Source: Prorocentrum cordatum (lineage: Eukaryota; Sar; Dinophyceae; Prorocentrales; Prorocentraceae). Taken from it: a DNA stretch of 64,000 bases. Of this stretch, positions 39,421 to 50,321 are shown one piece after another. The notes beneath the pieces were generated by a model that was not told the DNA's origin, ran no database searches, and saw nothing but the letters and a program-made list of their open reading frames with translations. The position numbers and the translations under genes are program-made. The DNA is taken from assembly GCA_963575745.1 (NCBI GenBank), contig CAUYUJ010015696.1:87316-151315 (forward strand), read 5' to 3'. Each line of letters begins with the position of its first letter. Within the stretch, counting starts at the first letter, position 1.

Positions 39421-40598
39421 CGTGCCGAACGCGCGCTCAAAACATGCCACGTGAAGATTGAACAATGCCCTTCGCCCCTGTGCCTGGCTTGAGGCACTGG
39501 AGGCACTGCTTGCTTTCATCTCGCTTCTCAACTCAGGGCAAGGTTCGAAGTGCTCAAGCCTGGTGGTAGGGTGAAGCAGGCTGCGTGCTCCCGCTCTCCA
39601 GCGGCTTCGGCAAGCTCGCGATGCGCGAGGTCCTTCAGGATGGGCGCGTCTACATCCATCGAAGCGATCATCCAACCAGGATGGCGCGCCCCCCCACTGG
39701 CCAGCAGACGCTGGCTCGCTCTCGGCGCAATTCTTCAACGGGCTTCGACGCCGAAAGACTCCGGATCCAGGAACCCCCGGAAAACCTATCGGAGGCGGTA
39801 TATTGACATTTTCCCCTGTTCGTTCACGGCGAACTTCCGTTTGCTAACGCATCGGCCGGCCATGGCGTTTGAGGCTTCAGTGAGGGAAGCCATATTGATG
39901 CACTTATTCGACCGTGTAGGCATCATCGCACTGAAGCGTCGGAGGCGAAATATACATCCTCATGGTGGTGACGCGCGTCTCGGCGATGCCGGGTGATCGA
40001 ATCGTCGTTGGCGACGTCAATCATGACCGACTGGTCTGAGATCATGGTCGTCGCAACAGCGCGCAATGCTGCTTGGGGCGCAGCACCGAGGAACTCAGGT
40101 TATCCGCACACTTCTGCGCACCGAGCGTCAAGGACACGTGCCTCTAGATCGGCCCCGTATACTTTTTGAATCGTGGGTGAGCGCCCCTCTTCGGCAGGCG
40201 TCTCCACTGGTTGGGCGTCTCCGCTGGGGGCAGGGCCGCCCGCGTTCTCCTCGAACTTTTGGAAGCCCGCGTCGAAGCCAACCATCGGCTTGGTTGACTT
40301 CGGATACTGTATCACCCGTGCGTGCGAGGACCCCGCTGTGTGAATGTCGATAGCAGCGCCACGATTCGTTATAGAGACCTTGGTGTTACCGCATGATGGT
40401 AGCGGACCATGTTACAGCTGCCGGCTTAGGTGGCACTTGGCAGTCGGTGCATGCTCATATCGTGACGGACTCTGGCCACGCTCTCGATCCGAAAACAATC
40501 TCGGAACAGGCACTGGAAGGCAAGATGCACCACTGGCGAGAGCTTGCCAGCAGCAGTCATTCGCAAGGCCCCCTGCTTTGGTGGTAAGTACTGGAAGG
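39421..40598 (-). pseudogene. Copia RT N-terminal part, heavily decayed
   Basis: Only scattered traces: a linker (QKFEENAGGPAPSG, about 40250), an IPPPIGFPGFLDPESF stretch near 39770-39815 that resembles the VYLxPPxGF block, and DAPILKDLAHRELAE (about 39625-39660) resembling GLxDAPRxW. The YVDD box was not found. Placement between IN and the RT C-terminus supports the call. Confidence 0.4.
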
Positions 40599-41109
40599 TC
40601 ATCGCAGGTCCCCCCGCAGGCAAGCTCGCGACGAACGCAAGTACAATGCGAAGCGCTGTGTTCTCAGAACCATCAACACTTCGATGCGCAAAGTGCGGCG
40701 TAAGTCTGAATGCTGAAAACCTATTTCGCGATTGCCGGCCCGTGCTATCGCCTGGCCCCATTCGGGGTCACTGCGTGCGACTGGGCAGGGGGCGTCACGA
40801 CCTCCCCAATCGGCCTTCGTTGTGGTCGGCTGGTGGTAATCTACCAAGTCACCATCGCGGTGGAGCACTTGCCCTGGTCGTTTTGGTCTTAACGCGTGGT
40901 GTCATATTTGTGTTGGCAACGGTGGCAACGTGGGCATTGGCTGCTAGGGGGATCTCGCGCATCCGCTGCTCCCGTGGATCATCAGATGTACCCGTCTCTT
41001 GGTCGTAGTCATCCGTCGGCAGATCCGGCGGACATGCTGGCTGTCGGCCATGCAGAGCTTGGCGCGGAGACGCGCCGTTGTAGAAGGTGAAGGAATTCGT
41101 CACAAACAT
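40599..41109 (-). pseudogene. Copia integrase C-terminal region and linker
   Basis: Two frames in series: NSFTFYNGASPRQALHGRQPACPPDL with DPREQRMRE (40849-41109), then DLVDYHQPTTTKADWGG and GNREIGFQHSD (40599-40868). SPxxALxGRxPxLP and DLVxYxRP.TKDxxGWxGP are the usual copia sequence after the integrase core. A frameshift separates them. Confidence 0.7.
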
Positions 41110-41113
41110 AGCG

Positions 41114-41716
41114 TTACAGACGGGGGAAGCTTAGTGGTATGTTGTGTCGATCCAAGTCTTCCTCCATCGTGTACATGGTGTGTCTGAGGACCCCGCTTCT
41201 TGACTCTATGATCGTGGCATGTTGGCCACGCCCTTGAAACCGTAGCTCGGTGCCTCTATGTTTGAGGAAGTCCTTCGCTGCGTCTTTGTCTAGAGCGCCC
41301 CCACCATCCGAATGTATAAGACTTTGGCGTGGCCACGCTGCAACCGCGTTTCGCGGTGTGCGTCGGGTGCCGGGCGCGTGGTCTTGAAAAGAATTTCCCC
41401 GGCAGCCGCGGGCCCGGCGCGGCGGTCTATCATGGGGGGCGATATGCACTGCGTAAAAGAAAAGGTCGCATTCGCATTCTCCGTTTGAGTTTCCAGCTAG
41501 GGCGACCGATGGCATCGCGTCGCTACCTGGCTTGTCCCAGGCGCGGTATTCGACGGGAGTCGCGCGCGCCTTTGATGAGGTTGCCGTCTCACTGTCAAGG
41601 CCGAGCTTGGATTTCATCGGCCTGATCTCGGGCCCCTTAGCGCGCTGCCAACGCGACTATAGCTTTCGGAGGTTCTTCTGGACAGTAGCCAGTTCAAAAC
41701 ATCGACGGCATAGCAG
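41114..41716 (-). pseudogene. Copia integrase core (broken)
   Basis: The upstream part holds LLCRRCFELATVQ, possibly the second half of the HHCC finger. Then VEYRAWDKPGSDAMP, ECDLFFYAVHI..HDR (first catalytic Asp), IHSDGGGALDKDAAKDFLKHRGTELR (second Asp, 41298-41320) and QHATIIESRSGVLRHTMYTMEEDL (catalytic Glu, about 41205). This D,D-35-E arrangement with NGxxER replaced by ESRxGxLRH is typical of copia integrases of dinoflagellates. Stops separate the finger from the core. Confidence 0.8.
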
Positions 41717-41719
41717 ACT

Positions 41720-43050
41720 GACCTGGCGAGCGAAACCCAGGCAAGCGCGCGTCGAAGGGCCCCCCCGAGAGAGGAGCCGGCAGCGGCACGGCGCTCGCGC
41801 GGCAGCAGCCCCGCCGCCGGACAGCCCCCGCGAAGTGAGAGAGGACCCCGAAGACAGCAGCCTCACGGAGAAGGGCAGCGGCGCAGCGTCGAGGCGGTTG
41901 GAGGGAGCAGAGCCGCGCGGTCTTGGACGGCGCCTGCCTCGACAATTCGCGCTCGCAGGGCGCAGCTTACCGCGCGGCGCCAAGAGCCGCGCCGCGAGCG
42001 AACTATGCGGCGAGGCGGGGGCGCGGCGCTTCGCCGCCCGCCGCGGCGCGGCCATGCGAAAAAGGAGCCGCGGCGTCGCGCTGCGCCGCGCAAACGGGCG
42101 ACAGCGGCGAATGATAACCGCGTCGAACGAGGGGGGGCAGCGCGACCCCCAGGGCGCGACAAACAAGGGCGTCGCCACTGAAATGCAATAACCACAGACG
42201 CGCACGCGCCCGTGGAAAAAGACAAGCCCGCGCGTCGATGCTAGGATGCCGCCGCGCAGCGAAGCGCGATTGCGAAGCAGATAAAACGCGCGCGCGTCAA
42301 GTGCTAAGAACAGTTCGTGGATGCCACAAAAGGTTTGTATAACATTGTTTGGTGGGCTATAAAAGCACGCCAGCGAAAAAGAAGGCAACAAAGGGATGCA
42401 ACGTTATCTGACTGCCGCATCATTGCCAAGGGGAATGGCAACGTCGGCGCCAGGGCCGGCGCGCGCGAAGCGCACGGGGGCAAGTTCAAATGCGACCGAC
42501 GAAGCGCGCAAAAACTGCCCCGAAGCGGACGCAATCACAACGATTCTGCGCCGTTCGCAGCGACGCCATCGCTGGCTGCGCCAGCGACGACAAGCGCGCC
42601 AGAGACTGCCGCGCCATCGCCGCGCAGTCCAAAAAGCCGGCCGCAAAGGAAAAGAAGCCTCGCGAAATCATGTGCGAGAGCCCAGGCGGCTTCGCTGGAT
42701 TTCGGCGTTGATTCTTTTTCAATCACACTTGGGTGGGGGTCATTTTTCGCCTGGGCCTCGCGACGGGCCCAGCCGGGCAGCTTCGGCACGCGCGTTTCCG
42801 CGGTGGCGTCAGCCGCAAGTGCTCGCGGCAGCGGTTCCCCGCGTTATATGTTCTATGCGTCCGCGTCGCCCACTGACCCGCGAACGATCGCCGGCGCTTC
42901 CCGCTGCACCTCCGCCCGCGCGAACCCCGCGCGTCATGTCGCGACTTCCAGCGCCACGGGTGGCATCGGCGCAGGCGCAGACCGCCTGCTCGATGGGCGC
43001 GCCGGCGCTGGTGGTGCCTCTGGCGGCGCCGCTGGGTCTTGGCATTCCCG
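41720..43050. other. Very GC-rich block inside the copia element
   Basis: Composition changes sharply from the mixed sequence on both sides to GCGC/CGCC-rich DNA and back, with many short GCGCGC and CGCGG words. It separates the CRRC-type pre-integrase sequence from the upstream polyprotein remnant. Likely a secondary insertion, though I found no clear borders or inverted repeats. Confidence 0.4.
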
Positions 43051-43631
43051 TCAGTGGTTGGGGCGGATTCGCAGGCATTTCGAATGGTACTCTAAACCTG
43101 CATTACAAGAAGTTCGCAGGTGTCCTACCTTGTTCGACCCATAGTTTTTCTCGCCACTCTCGCACTCCAAATGTGCAGGATTAGCGTCAAACCGTCGGCA
43201 GGTTCGTGGATCCCGCGCATGGCCCGGTGAATCCCTTCGGATATGGTCCACGCTCGCTGGGGAGCCAAGACTGCCCAGCGGTTGTCGGACGATGGCGCCG
43301 GTCGGTCCACTGGCCATGTCATCGGCGTCCAAATCGAAGGCAGCGCGATTTATGACGCAGACGGAGGTGCGTTCCCGCTTGCTGAAGGAGTCGACAGGCG
43401 ATTCCACTTGCTTCTTCGCGGCGCGAACAACATCGACGAATAGCGATTGCAGGGCCGTGCGTTGCTGCGCCGAAGCAGCGAATCACCCGTTGCATTCCTG
43501 TGCATGTCCGCGGCGGCCGTTGTATCTGACGCCGTGCAAGGGTGTTTGGAGTTCGGGGTGATTGCCCAAGATTCGGGTAGATTTCTTGATGCAGGTCCCG
43601 AGAGGATCCCGCTACCTCGTGGCGCCCTGAT
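43051..43631 (-). pseudogene. Unassigned polyprotein remnant between methyltransferase-like and integrase parts
   Basis: Overlapping minus-strand frames (43051-43407, 43125-43322, 43319-43696) have mixed composition and probably represent one frame broken at least twice, e.g. VDSFSKRERTSVCVINRAAFDLDADDM. A protease motif (DTG/DSG) was not found. Confidence 0.35.
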
Positions 43632-44123
43632 CTATCGTAATCTTGTAGCTGCAATTCCATTCCTGCAATGTGCGCTAAACAAAATTTTACATCCATCCAA
43701 GTACCCGTCGGCTGCTCCCGCAGCCAAAGCCGATGTCAGTAAACATGTTTTTTTGTTTGTTTCACGCGGCGCTGCAAACAAATATGCGTGGCAACGCTTC
43801 TTCGTGGCGGTCCAGCCAGCGTTGTAACTCACCGCGGCGTCGAAGAGGGATGGTACACCTATTGCGCGGAAGCAGGCTGTAATATTGCCAAACCTAGTCT
43901 GAACGCGCGAGTAGAGTAGCATTGCCTGCCGCGCCTTCCTACCGACGAAATTCACATCGGTGCGTTCATCGAGATTGCCATCCGACGGTAGACGACGCTC
44001 GAAGGCAAGCTGAGAAATGCCTCCAATGCCGCCGCAGAGATCCAGCACGTCGACAATGTTACGTTTCCCAAATAAATGCGCTGGAGTAATACTTAAAATG
44101 TCGGCATGCGTCTCCGCAAGCAT
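43632..44123 (-). pseudogene. Methyltransferase-like domain in the copia element
   Basis: The frame contains DVLDLCGGIGGISQLAFERRL (44010-44057), an SAM-binding motif I of the DLxxGxGG type used by C5-cytosine methyltransferases, then GNLDERTDVNF and RKARQAM, then a Cys-Arg (ACFRAIG) where motif IV (PC) would be expected. Sequence after about 43830 is out of frame or lost. Dinoflagellate (Symbiodinium) and charophyte retrotransposons carrying DNA methyltransferase domains are established (de Mendoza and colleagues, 2018). Whether this domain is a true DNMT relative or another Rossmann methyltransferase I cannot tell. It is no longer functional. Confidence 0.5.
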
Positions 44124-44293
44124 CGTCTCTCCAGATATCGCGGGGACGATGGTGGTGTCATGTCGTCACTGGTGACATCAAGCCATGCGCGAATTTCTCG
44201 AATTAAATCAACAAGCGATACGTTTTCCGCGGGGTCCCAGTGAGGGCCCCCGGTGGAATCATCACCTCCGTCGTTGTGGTTACTACGACGCAT
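44093..44293 (-). pseudogene. Gag-like fragment of the copia element
   Basis: The frame reads PHWDPAENVSLVDLIREIRAWLDV and ends after a Pro/Arg-rich part. A Trp-Asp-Pro opening followed by an amphipathic W..V..L helix is usual for copia Gag N-termini in these genomes as I recall them; the assignment rests mainly on position (first frame after the 5' LTR). Confidence 0.4.
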
Positions 44294-44654
44294 GCAACCA
44301 ATACCACAGCCGATGCAAAGCCAGATAATTCAAACTATAACAAGCTTCAAGCACTGCTTTTATGTTGGGTCGTACCTAATTTGGGGACGTGGTTTTTGGT
44401 ATCTGTCGCCGTGAATCGGCGAATCGGTTGTGGAAACATGTCCCCATGCTGATTCGGGGATCGCGGTGACGGTGAAGCGTTTCTACGCGACGGTACTTGA
44501 CATAATAGCGTGTAGTAGAACCGCTGCGTACACGCTGGTGGTGGTACTGAGGCGGGCGTCACAAGTAGGGGAACAAGCGGTCCCGATATTGGCTTCTCCA
44601 CCTGCTAGCCAATAAACACGGATAGACATCCCCCTAGTATTAACGGCAGACCAT
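44294..44654. other. Probable leader/LTR remainder of the copia element
   Basis: Lies between the gag-like frame and the aligned part of the 5' LTR. CGTGAATCGGCGAATCGG and TCCCCATGCTGATTCGGGGA (small hairpin) occur. A primer-binding site must be here if the model holds, but I could not pick one. Confidence 0.3.
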
Positions 44655-44938
44655 GCCGCGCCGTAGAAATGCGATGGACAAAGCTGACCACACACTCGAG
44701 TGAGGCCAGCTCCGCTACTACGCACAAGCTGAGGTAGACATCGTGAAATGTAGTAATGGTGATCAAGGATGGATGTGGCAGGCATCCTTCAGGAATATGA
44801 CTCTTTTTCGATGCAGTAGCGAAGCGATAACTACTCTTATGATCCGGGCTGATAGAGCGCCGGCCGTTTGAACAACAAACGGCGGCGCGGACGCTGGCTA
44901 CGCTCGCTTACATGTTACCCAGCCCTTTGACCCGTTCA
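44655..44938 (-). repeat. 5' LTR-like repeat of the copia element
   Basis: On the minus strand it starts TGAACGGGTCAAAGGGC. It contains a perfect 8 bp inverted repeat, GCCGTTTG and CAAACGGC around AACAA (about 44862-44882), in a conserved 40 bp core (GAGCGCCGGCC..GGCGGCGCGGACGC) that is nearly identical in the 3' copy. Homology with the other copy stops at 44938/37991, as expected at an LTR edge. Confidence 0.65.
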
Positions 44939-45368
44939 AAGTCAGAGAACTTTCAAAAGGCAGGAGGCCTTCTCGCTTCCTCCCTGGGCTCGCCACCTAA
45001 CCAAGGCCAGGCCCCCCAGGCTCCCTCTCGTGGCGGCAGCATCATGGCGCTGGGTGCTTGCGATTTTCGGCCAAGGGACAATCGCGGGGCCCGCAGGGAA
45101 ACGGCGCGGGACGAAGAGGAGCCCGCCCCCAGGTGAACCGATCCGGACCCCCGAGAAACGCAGACACAGGCCAATATGTCTCTTCCTAATTTTCCGCAGC
45201 CCGCTCGAGAAAATCGAGTCGCCGGAGGTGTACAGGGAACCAGCCCGTGGACAGGAATACGACGTCGGAAGTCCAAGCACCCAGCGCCGTCAGTCAGGGT
45301 CAGTAGAGGTGGGGTCAGCGAGCCAACTCACGCAGTTCTGAGTGTCATGAGCGACGATAAGAAGCACG
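44939..45368. other. No gene recognised
   Basis: Flank of the copia element; no motif. Confidence 0.35.
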
Positions 45369-45490
45369 GGTCTTACGCGAGATGGCGTACCGACCTTACG
45401 CGGTGGTTTACCCGGGCCGCCCGTGCGGCACGCTACATTGGAAGCGAGGCCGCTTGCGCGCGACCTGACGCGGGCTGCTCACGCGCGAAC
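45369..45490. repeat. Dispersed repeat family F, copy 1
   Basis: TCTTACGCGAGATGGCGTA, GACCTTACGCGGTGG, GCGCGACCTGACGCGGGC, GCTCACGC. The second copy is at 57187-57305, same orientation, about 80% identical by eye. Confidence 0.75.
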
Positions 45491-46019
45491 GTCGGTGCAG
45501 TCGACCCCGTTTTCTGCGTCGCTCACGTGGCGCCGCCCCGGCGATGGAGGCGCCAACGCCTTCCGAGGAACGTGCTTCTCGCTCCATGCGGGTGACCCTG
45601 GGGCCATCTGGGCCTCGTGGGGGGTGCCCTGGAGACTGTGGGGGCCTCCTTGGAAATCCTGGGGACACCTTGGGCCATGCCAGGGGCACCTCTGGCCTTC
45701 TGGCAACACCTGAGGTCCCAGCAGACCACCATGCGCAGTTGACAAATCGCACCGGCCGAGAGAGCTTTTGCAAAGGCGCGACGTCTCTGAGGTCGGACTG
45801 CTGGGCGCACTCAACTTGCCAGCCTGCAGTAACAGGAGCAGCGGCCGAACCGCCGAAGTGGCAGCGGCGCCAGTGTCTCCAGAATGCCATCGCCTCCTGT
45901 GGCAACCCATGGGAGCCTCCGGAGGCCGCCGGCCCACTCCCCCAGGGCCCCGCGGGGATCAGATCGGCGGCCCAGGCACTAGTGGCCGCCCAGATGGGGT
46001 CCGAGCGGATGGGGTCGGG
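45491..46019. other. No gene recognised
   Basis: CTGGGG/CCTTGGG-type words at 45597-45715 resemble a diverged reverse-sense CCAAGA field. Nothing else seen. Confidence 0.4.
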
Positions 46020-46180
46020 GGGCCGTACCGCATCGCCAGTGCATCGCGGATGCATCGACGATGCATCGGCACTGCATCGTCGACGTCGGCGATGTGCATC
46101 GGCGCCATCGGGGTGGAAACATTCTGGCTCCACACCGGCGTGCATCACCGATGCATCGACGATGCGGCGCAATCCACCGA
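46020..46180. repeat. Cluster of GATGCATCGACGATGCATC palindromic words
   Basis: GTGCATCGCGGATGCATCG, ACGATGCATCGGCACTGCATCG and CCGATGCATCGACGATGCGG: overlapping ATGCAT-centred and ATCGACGAT palindromes in about 160 bases. Confidence 0.7.
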
Positions 46181-46329
46181 CCCGGGCCCCATCTGCACTG
46201 GGCCCCCTTTGGCGCGCTTCCCCTCGGCGCCCCGCGGGTCCTGCAGGGCGACGGGGCGGAACCTGCGGGACCCGCTGCGCCGCTGCAGCACCTGGGGAAG
46301 CGAGAAAGGTGCCGCGGCCGCGACGCCGC

Positions 46330-46432
46330 GGGCCTCTCCCGGGGAGCGTGCGGACGAGAATGCCGAGGCGAATCCAGCAGTGGCGACGAGGGCCTCCGAG
46401 GAGCCCCCAAAAAGGGAAAACGAGCGTCCCGG
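46330..46432. repeat. Dispersed repeat shared with 15220-15320
   Basis: GAGGCGAATCCAGCAGTGG and GACGAGGGCCTCC in the same order as at 15247-15290. The two contexts diverge at both sides. Confidence 0.65.
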
Positions 46433-46659
46433 CAGGAACCGAACGTCCCGGCATGCCCATAGGCCTACCACGATACGCTCTTAGAACCCCAAACTGTTCT
46501 GAGAACAAAGACAATGTTCTTATACCAAAACCCGATGTGCTACAACAAGACAATCTCAGCCAGAAGTGCTCTAAGAACTTTTCGTACAAACCACAAGGAT
46601 TTTGTTAGAACACTCTGTGGTGGGCATATAGGCCAGCCAGGACGCTTCGTCACTGCTCG
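46433..46659. mobile_element. MITE-like repeat family G, copy 1
   Basis: CAGGAACCGAACGTCCCGGC to TCACTGCTCG. Termini pair imperfectly as inverted repeats (CGTCCCGGC..GCCCATA against TATAGGCCAGCCAGGACG). The inside has TCTTAGAAC, GTTCTGAGAAC and CTAAGAAC, i.e. half-palindromes of GTTCTTAGAAC. The second copy is at 58632-58862. AT-rich inside GC-rich DNA. Confidence 0.7.
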
Positions 46660-48227
46660 ACTTTTCCTCCTCTGAGCACCAATAAGCTCGGCAGTTGGTC
46701 GTCGTCGGCGATCAGCCGCTTGACGTCGCTCTGTGGCGCGGGGGGGGAGGCGCCCGCGGCCGAGTCGGGCGGCCCGCCCGTTTTCCTGCGCCGCCTGCCT
46801 CGTCCTGGTCCTGACCCTCCTCCTTCTCCTCCTCCTCCTCCTCCTCCTCATTATTCTCCTGCTAGTGATTCCCTCCTGCTCCTGCTCCCGATGCGATGGC
46901 GAGCTCGGCTCCATCACGGCCAGGAGGGCGACAGAGTTCTCAGACAGGCTCCCAAGGGGACCTCGCCCAAATCATTCGGTCGGCAAGCGATGCTGTTCTC
47001 TGATTCCAGCCGGGCCCCGAATTCCAAACTACATGTTCATCCTTCGTCCTGATATTATCCCTCCTCCTCCTCCTCCTCTACCTCTACCTCCCCCTCCGCT
47101 GCCTCCGCCCTCTCCTGCTTCTTCTCCACCTCCTCCTGCTCCTGCTCCTCCTCCTGACGCCGCGGGCGCAACGGCGGTCTGTTCCGCCGAAGCCAGCGCC
47201 GCGCGCCCGCGCGGCGCGACCCTAACTATTTCCGAAGGCCTCCGAAAGCATCCAGGAAGCCTGGGAGAGCGGGCCCAGGGACCCAAGAGACCCCCGCCAG
47301 AAAAGAAAGAATGAGGACGGCATCAAGAGGCCTCTGAGAGAAGGAACGGCGGGGGCCGCCAGGCCGCCTGACTCTACAGGTCCGTCGGCCCCCTTTCCAC
47401 CACCCCGATCGTGTCGAGGACCACCAGCGCGCCACTGATGCCAGGGGTGGGGGACGGGGGACGAGGCACATATTCTCTCGCAGTCCGACGGGCCCCCAAG
47501 CCAGGAGCCAGGCCAGGAACCAGGAACCCGCCAGGGCGGGGGGCCCGTGGACACAACAGAGCGTCAAAGGAGCGGCCGCAGAGCCAAAAAAAAAGAGAGA
47601 GACAGGGCGGAAACGGCATAAAAAGGCCCAACGAGGCCCACGAGGAAGGAGGGGGGGAGCAGGGGACTTCACGGGGACCCCCGCCCGCGGCCGAACACGG
47701 CCGAACGCCCCCGCGGGGCTGTCGCCACAGGAAGGCGCAGTCCTCACCCCCCCCCGCCTTCAGGGGGGGGGGGCGATGCGCTAGTCGTTCAGCCCCTCCA
47801 GCTGACGAGCCGCAGGATGCGGCCGCCGAGCACGATGGTCTTGTGCCCATGTCCATGCCACGGGCAGCAAAACGAGGCGACGCGCGCCCTGCAGTCAGCG
47901 CGCAGCCCTTCTTCGCACTACGGAGCTACGGCCCCCATCCTCAGAGGCTACGCCCCGAAACAGCCCTCCGAAGGGGACGCAGGCTCCGAGGGGAGAACAA
48001 CGACTCCCCGAGAGGCCATGGTACTCTCGTCGCCTGACTATCCTCCGCAAGGATGCAGGCTTCAAGATGTATACCAGAGGGCGCCCCAGGAAGCGACTGT
48101 CTGCGTGCCTTCCGCAGGGTATTGCTCTCTGTCGAAGTAGCGGTCGTACCGGGAAGTGTACTCGCTGAGGCCGCCAATCTCGGCCTGTATGGCTATTTCC
48201 GCGCGCTGCCGCCAGGATGCGTGTTAT

Positions 48228-48228
<1 letters not shown>
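46660..48228. other. No gene recognised
   Basis: TCC repeats at 46818-46850 and CTCCTCC words at 47055-47155; the rest is GC-rich with mixed frames and no motif. C- and G-runs at 47738-47775. Confidence 0.4.

Positions 48229-48267
<39 letters not shown>
48229..48267. repeat. GTC microsatellite
   Basis: 13 GTC units without interruption. Confidence 0.95.
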
Positions 48268-48521
48268 GTGGTGCTGTGGAAGTTCTTGCTAGTGATGGAT
48301 CGGCCGGTCATGATGACGAGGTTGTTCCTCCCCGGGTGTTGTTGCTCGCGTGGGGCAATTGTCGTCGCAGACCCGATATTTCACATGCAAGCCGTGTCGT
48401 TGGCTTCGCACGTATACACGAGGGAGATGGCGTCTCGTAATTTAGCGTTATCTTCCGTAGTGGTCGTGTGGTCGTGTCTGCTGGCGTCTCTTCTGCCCCA
48501 AGGGTGTTGTTCGTCGCGTAG

Positions 48522-48980
48522 TTAGCTGCTGTTGCCTACGCTCGGAGTGGACTTCTTGTAGTAGGCGACGTCGATTGTGCCATTCCGTATGGCGTCGTAG
48601 GTAGCGTCGTTGATGTAGTCAACATGTCTCTCGTTGTGTTTCTGGCTCGTGTGGTTGGCCACGGTGAGTATACGTACTCGTCGATGCTGTAGTTCTGCTT
48701 GCTGCTCGATGCTGCTGACGATGCGCATGATGTCGTCGCTGCTGGCATTCTGGTCGGTGGCGGTCAGGATCGTAGTCTGATATATCCCGTCGGTGCGTGA
48801 CTCTGCTGCATCTCTGTCGGTTGTGTCAGCTCGCGTATGTAATTGGAACCGATCGCCTCGAAGCGCGTCGCCCCTCTGTCCTTGCCGCGCATCTCGCCCT
48901 TCATCTTGTTCCCGTCGCCGTGGCAGAGGGGCTGTTGCAGGAATCATCGGGGCGCGTTCGTGCTTAGCGTCTGTGCGTAG
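48522..48980 (-). pseudogene. C-terminal tail of the decayed LINE, unassigned
   Basis: The frame ending at 48522 is protein-like: DQNASSDDIMRIVSSIEQQAELQ, then RRVRILTVANHTSQKHNERH and AIRNGTIDVAYYKKS. It follows the RT-finger region and may be the end of its ORF. I recognise no domain. Confidence 0.35.
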
Positions 48981-49081
48981 TGCGAGTGATGGTCCGTGGA
49001 ATTGGACGCATGGGCGTTCTGCGTCATTTTCGGGTAGTCATTTGTTTTGATGGTTCGCCAGATGTGCTTCATTTCCTCGGG

Positions 49082-50311
49082 TCAGTCGTTTGCCGCGTCG
49101 TCGTTGAGCCGCTTGCTGAACTCCATGGCGAGTGGTGCACATTGCCTGCTGGCGCACATATGCTTGTGCAATCTGTTCACCGTCCAGTACTCCTTCACAC
49201 AGACTTGGCATGTAGCCCCGTGGATGTACTCGGTTGCGTGCTTATCCTGGTTGTGCTTCGCGCTCATGTGCTTTTGGTGCGCTGACTTGCCGCTCAGGAC
49301 TTGCCCGCGTTCGTAGCACAGGTTCCTGCGATCATGTTGAAGGTCTTCACTGCCAAGCGTCGGGATGGTGGTGCCATCGCGCGTGTAATAGATGCGTCTC
49401 CTCCAGGCAACTGTGGCTGCTTGTTCTTTGTTGTGCTCGATGGATGTCTTGTGGGCGTGTGTGGTTATACGTTCGAATTTGGATGGTTCCTCTTTTGCCA
49501 TGCTTATCCATTGGCGCATGTCGTCGTGGTTGGGCGTGTTGTGTTGCTTGCTAGTGTGAGCTTTGATGTGGTGTGGGTCGTCTGCAATCGTAGTAGACCA
49601 TCTACCGTTGTTCTCGATGCCATAATCGAATAGGGCTCTTAGTTCGGTCGGGCATGCCGTAGTTAGCCGCATGATCTCTCGCAGCCTTGCTTGCCGTAGT
49701 CTTTGTGGAAGTGTCGCGATGCCTGCCCCGCTGATGATCTCGATGATGGTGATGCTCTCCCGCTGCGTTGTCCGATGGTCAATGCCCATTGCCACCCTCG
49801 TAGCTGCTGTGCACGCAGTAGCGATCCTGTCCGTGTCCGCCCATTTTGCAGGTATGCATGTTCCTGCATTGTATAGTAATCGTGGTGAACCAAGGACAAT
49901 GGGGTAGTGCATCCTAGCAGCATTGGTGATCTGGTCGCGCTTGAACACCGTCTTTCGGGGTGGTGTGGTAGCCTCCTTTAGAGCGAGTGCACGTGCTGCA
50001 GCTTCCTGGGTAAAGTCATTCCGATCGTTCACCATTGCGCCCAACACTTTAAGCGATCGCGTGATAGCGACTGTCATCCCCATGTCCGTGTACTGCTTCT
50101 GGTCGATATGCATCTGTCTTGCTAGTATGTGTCCCTCCTTGTTGCTGGCGAAGATAAGGAAGCTGGACTTGGTAATGCTGATGGGTCGCCCTCGCGATAG
50201 TGCAGTTCGTATCAGTATCCCCCACATGGTTTTGACTGTAATCTCGATCGCGTTGCCGTCGGTGGCCTTTGCCATTGATTTCGCATCATCAACGAATGAT
50301 GTTGTCGTCAT
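49082..50311 (-). pseudogene. LINE RT palm motif C, thumb and C-terminal Cys/His finger
   Basis: 409-codon open frame. It begins in TTSFVDDAKSM (FVDD, the catalytic motif C), continues with ITKSSFLIF and SLKVLGAMV (RT blocks D/E), a long alpha-helical region, and ends with CYERGQVLSGKSAHQKH, then CQVCVKEYWTVNRLHKHMCASRQC, a C-x2-C-x10-H-x4-C finger. The preceding RT blocks are in other frames upstream. The ATG at 50311 is not a real start. Confidence 0.8.
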
Positions 50312-50321
50312 ATGCTGTGCT

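Larger units (their letters stand above)
37736..44938 (-). mobile_element. Decayed Ty1/copia-type LTR retrotransposon
   Basis: On the minus strand, between LTR-like repeats at 44655-44938 (5') and 37736-37991 (3'), lie in order a gag-like fragment, a methyltransferase-like domain, integrase, RT and RNase H: the IN before RT order that defines copia. Every domain is broken by frameshifts or stops. The LTR-like copies begin TGAACG on the minus strand and share about 75-80% identity, so the insertion is old. A GC-rich block (41720-43050) may be a later insertion. The true 3' end of the LTR is unclear because of secondary changes near 37.7 kb. Confidence 0.8.

Noticed and set aside
45369-45490. 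tRNA-derived SINE (family F, also at 57187)
   Set aside because: I could not find convincing A and B boxes or a poly(A)/T terminator.
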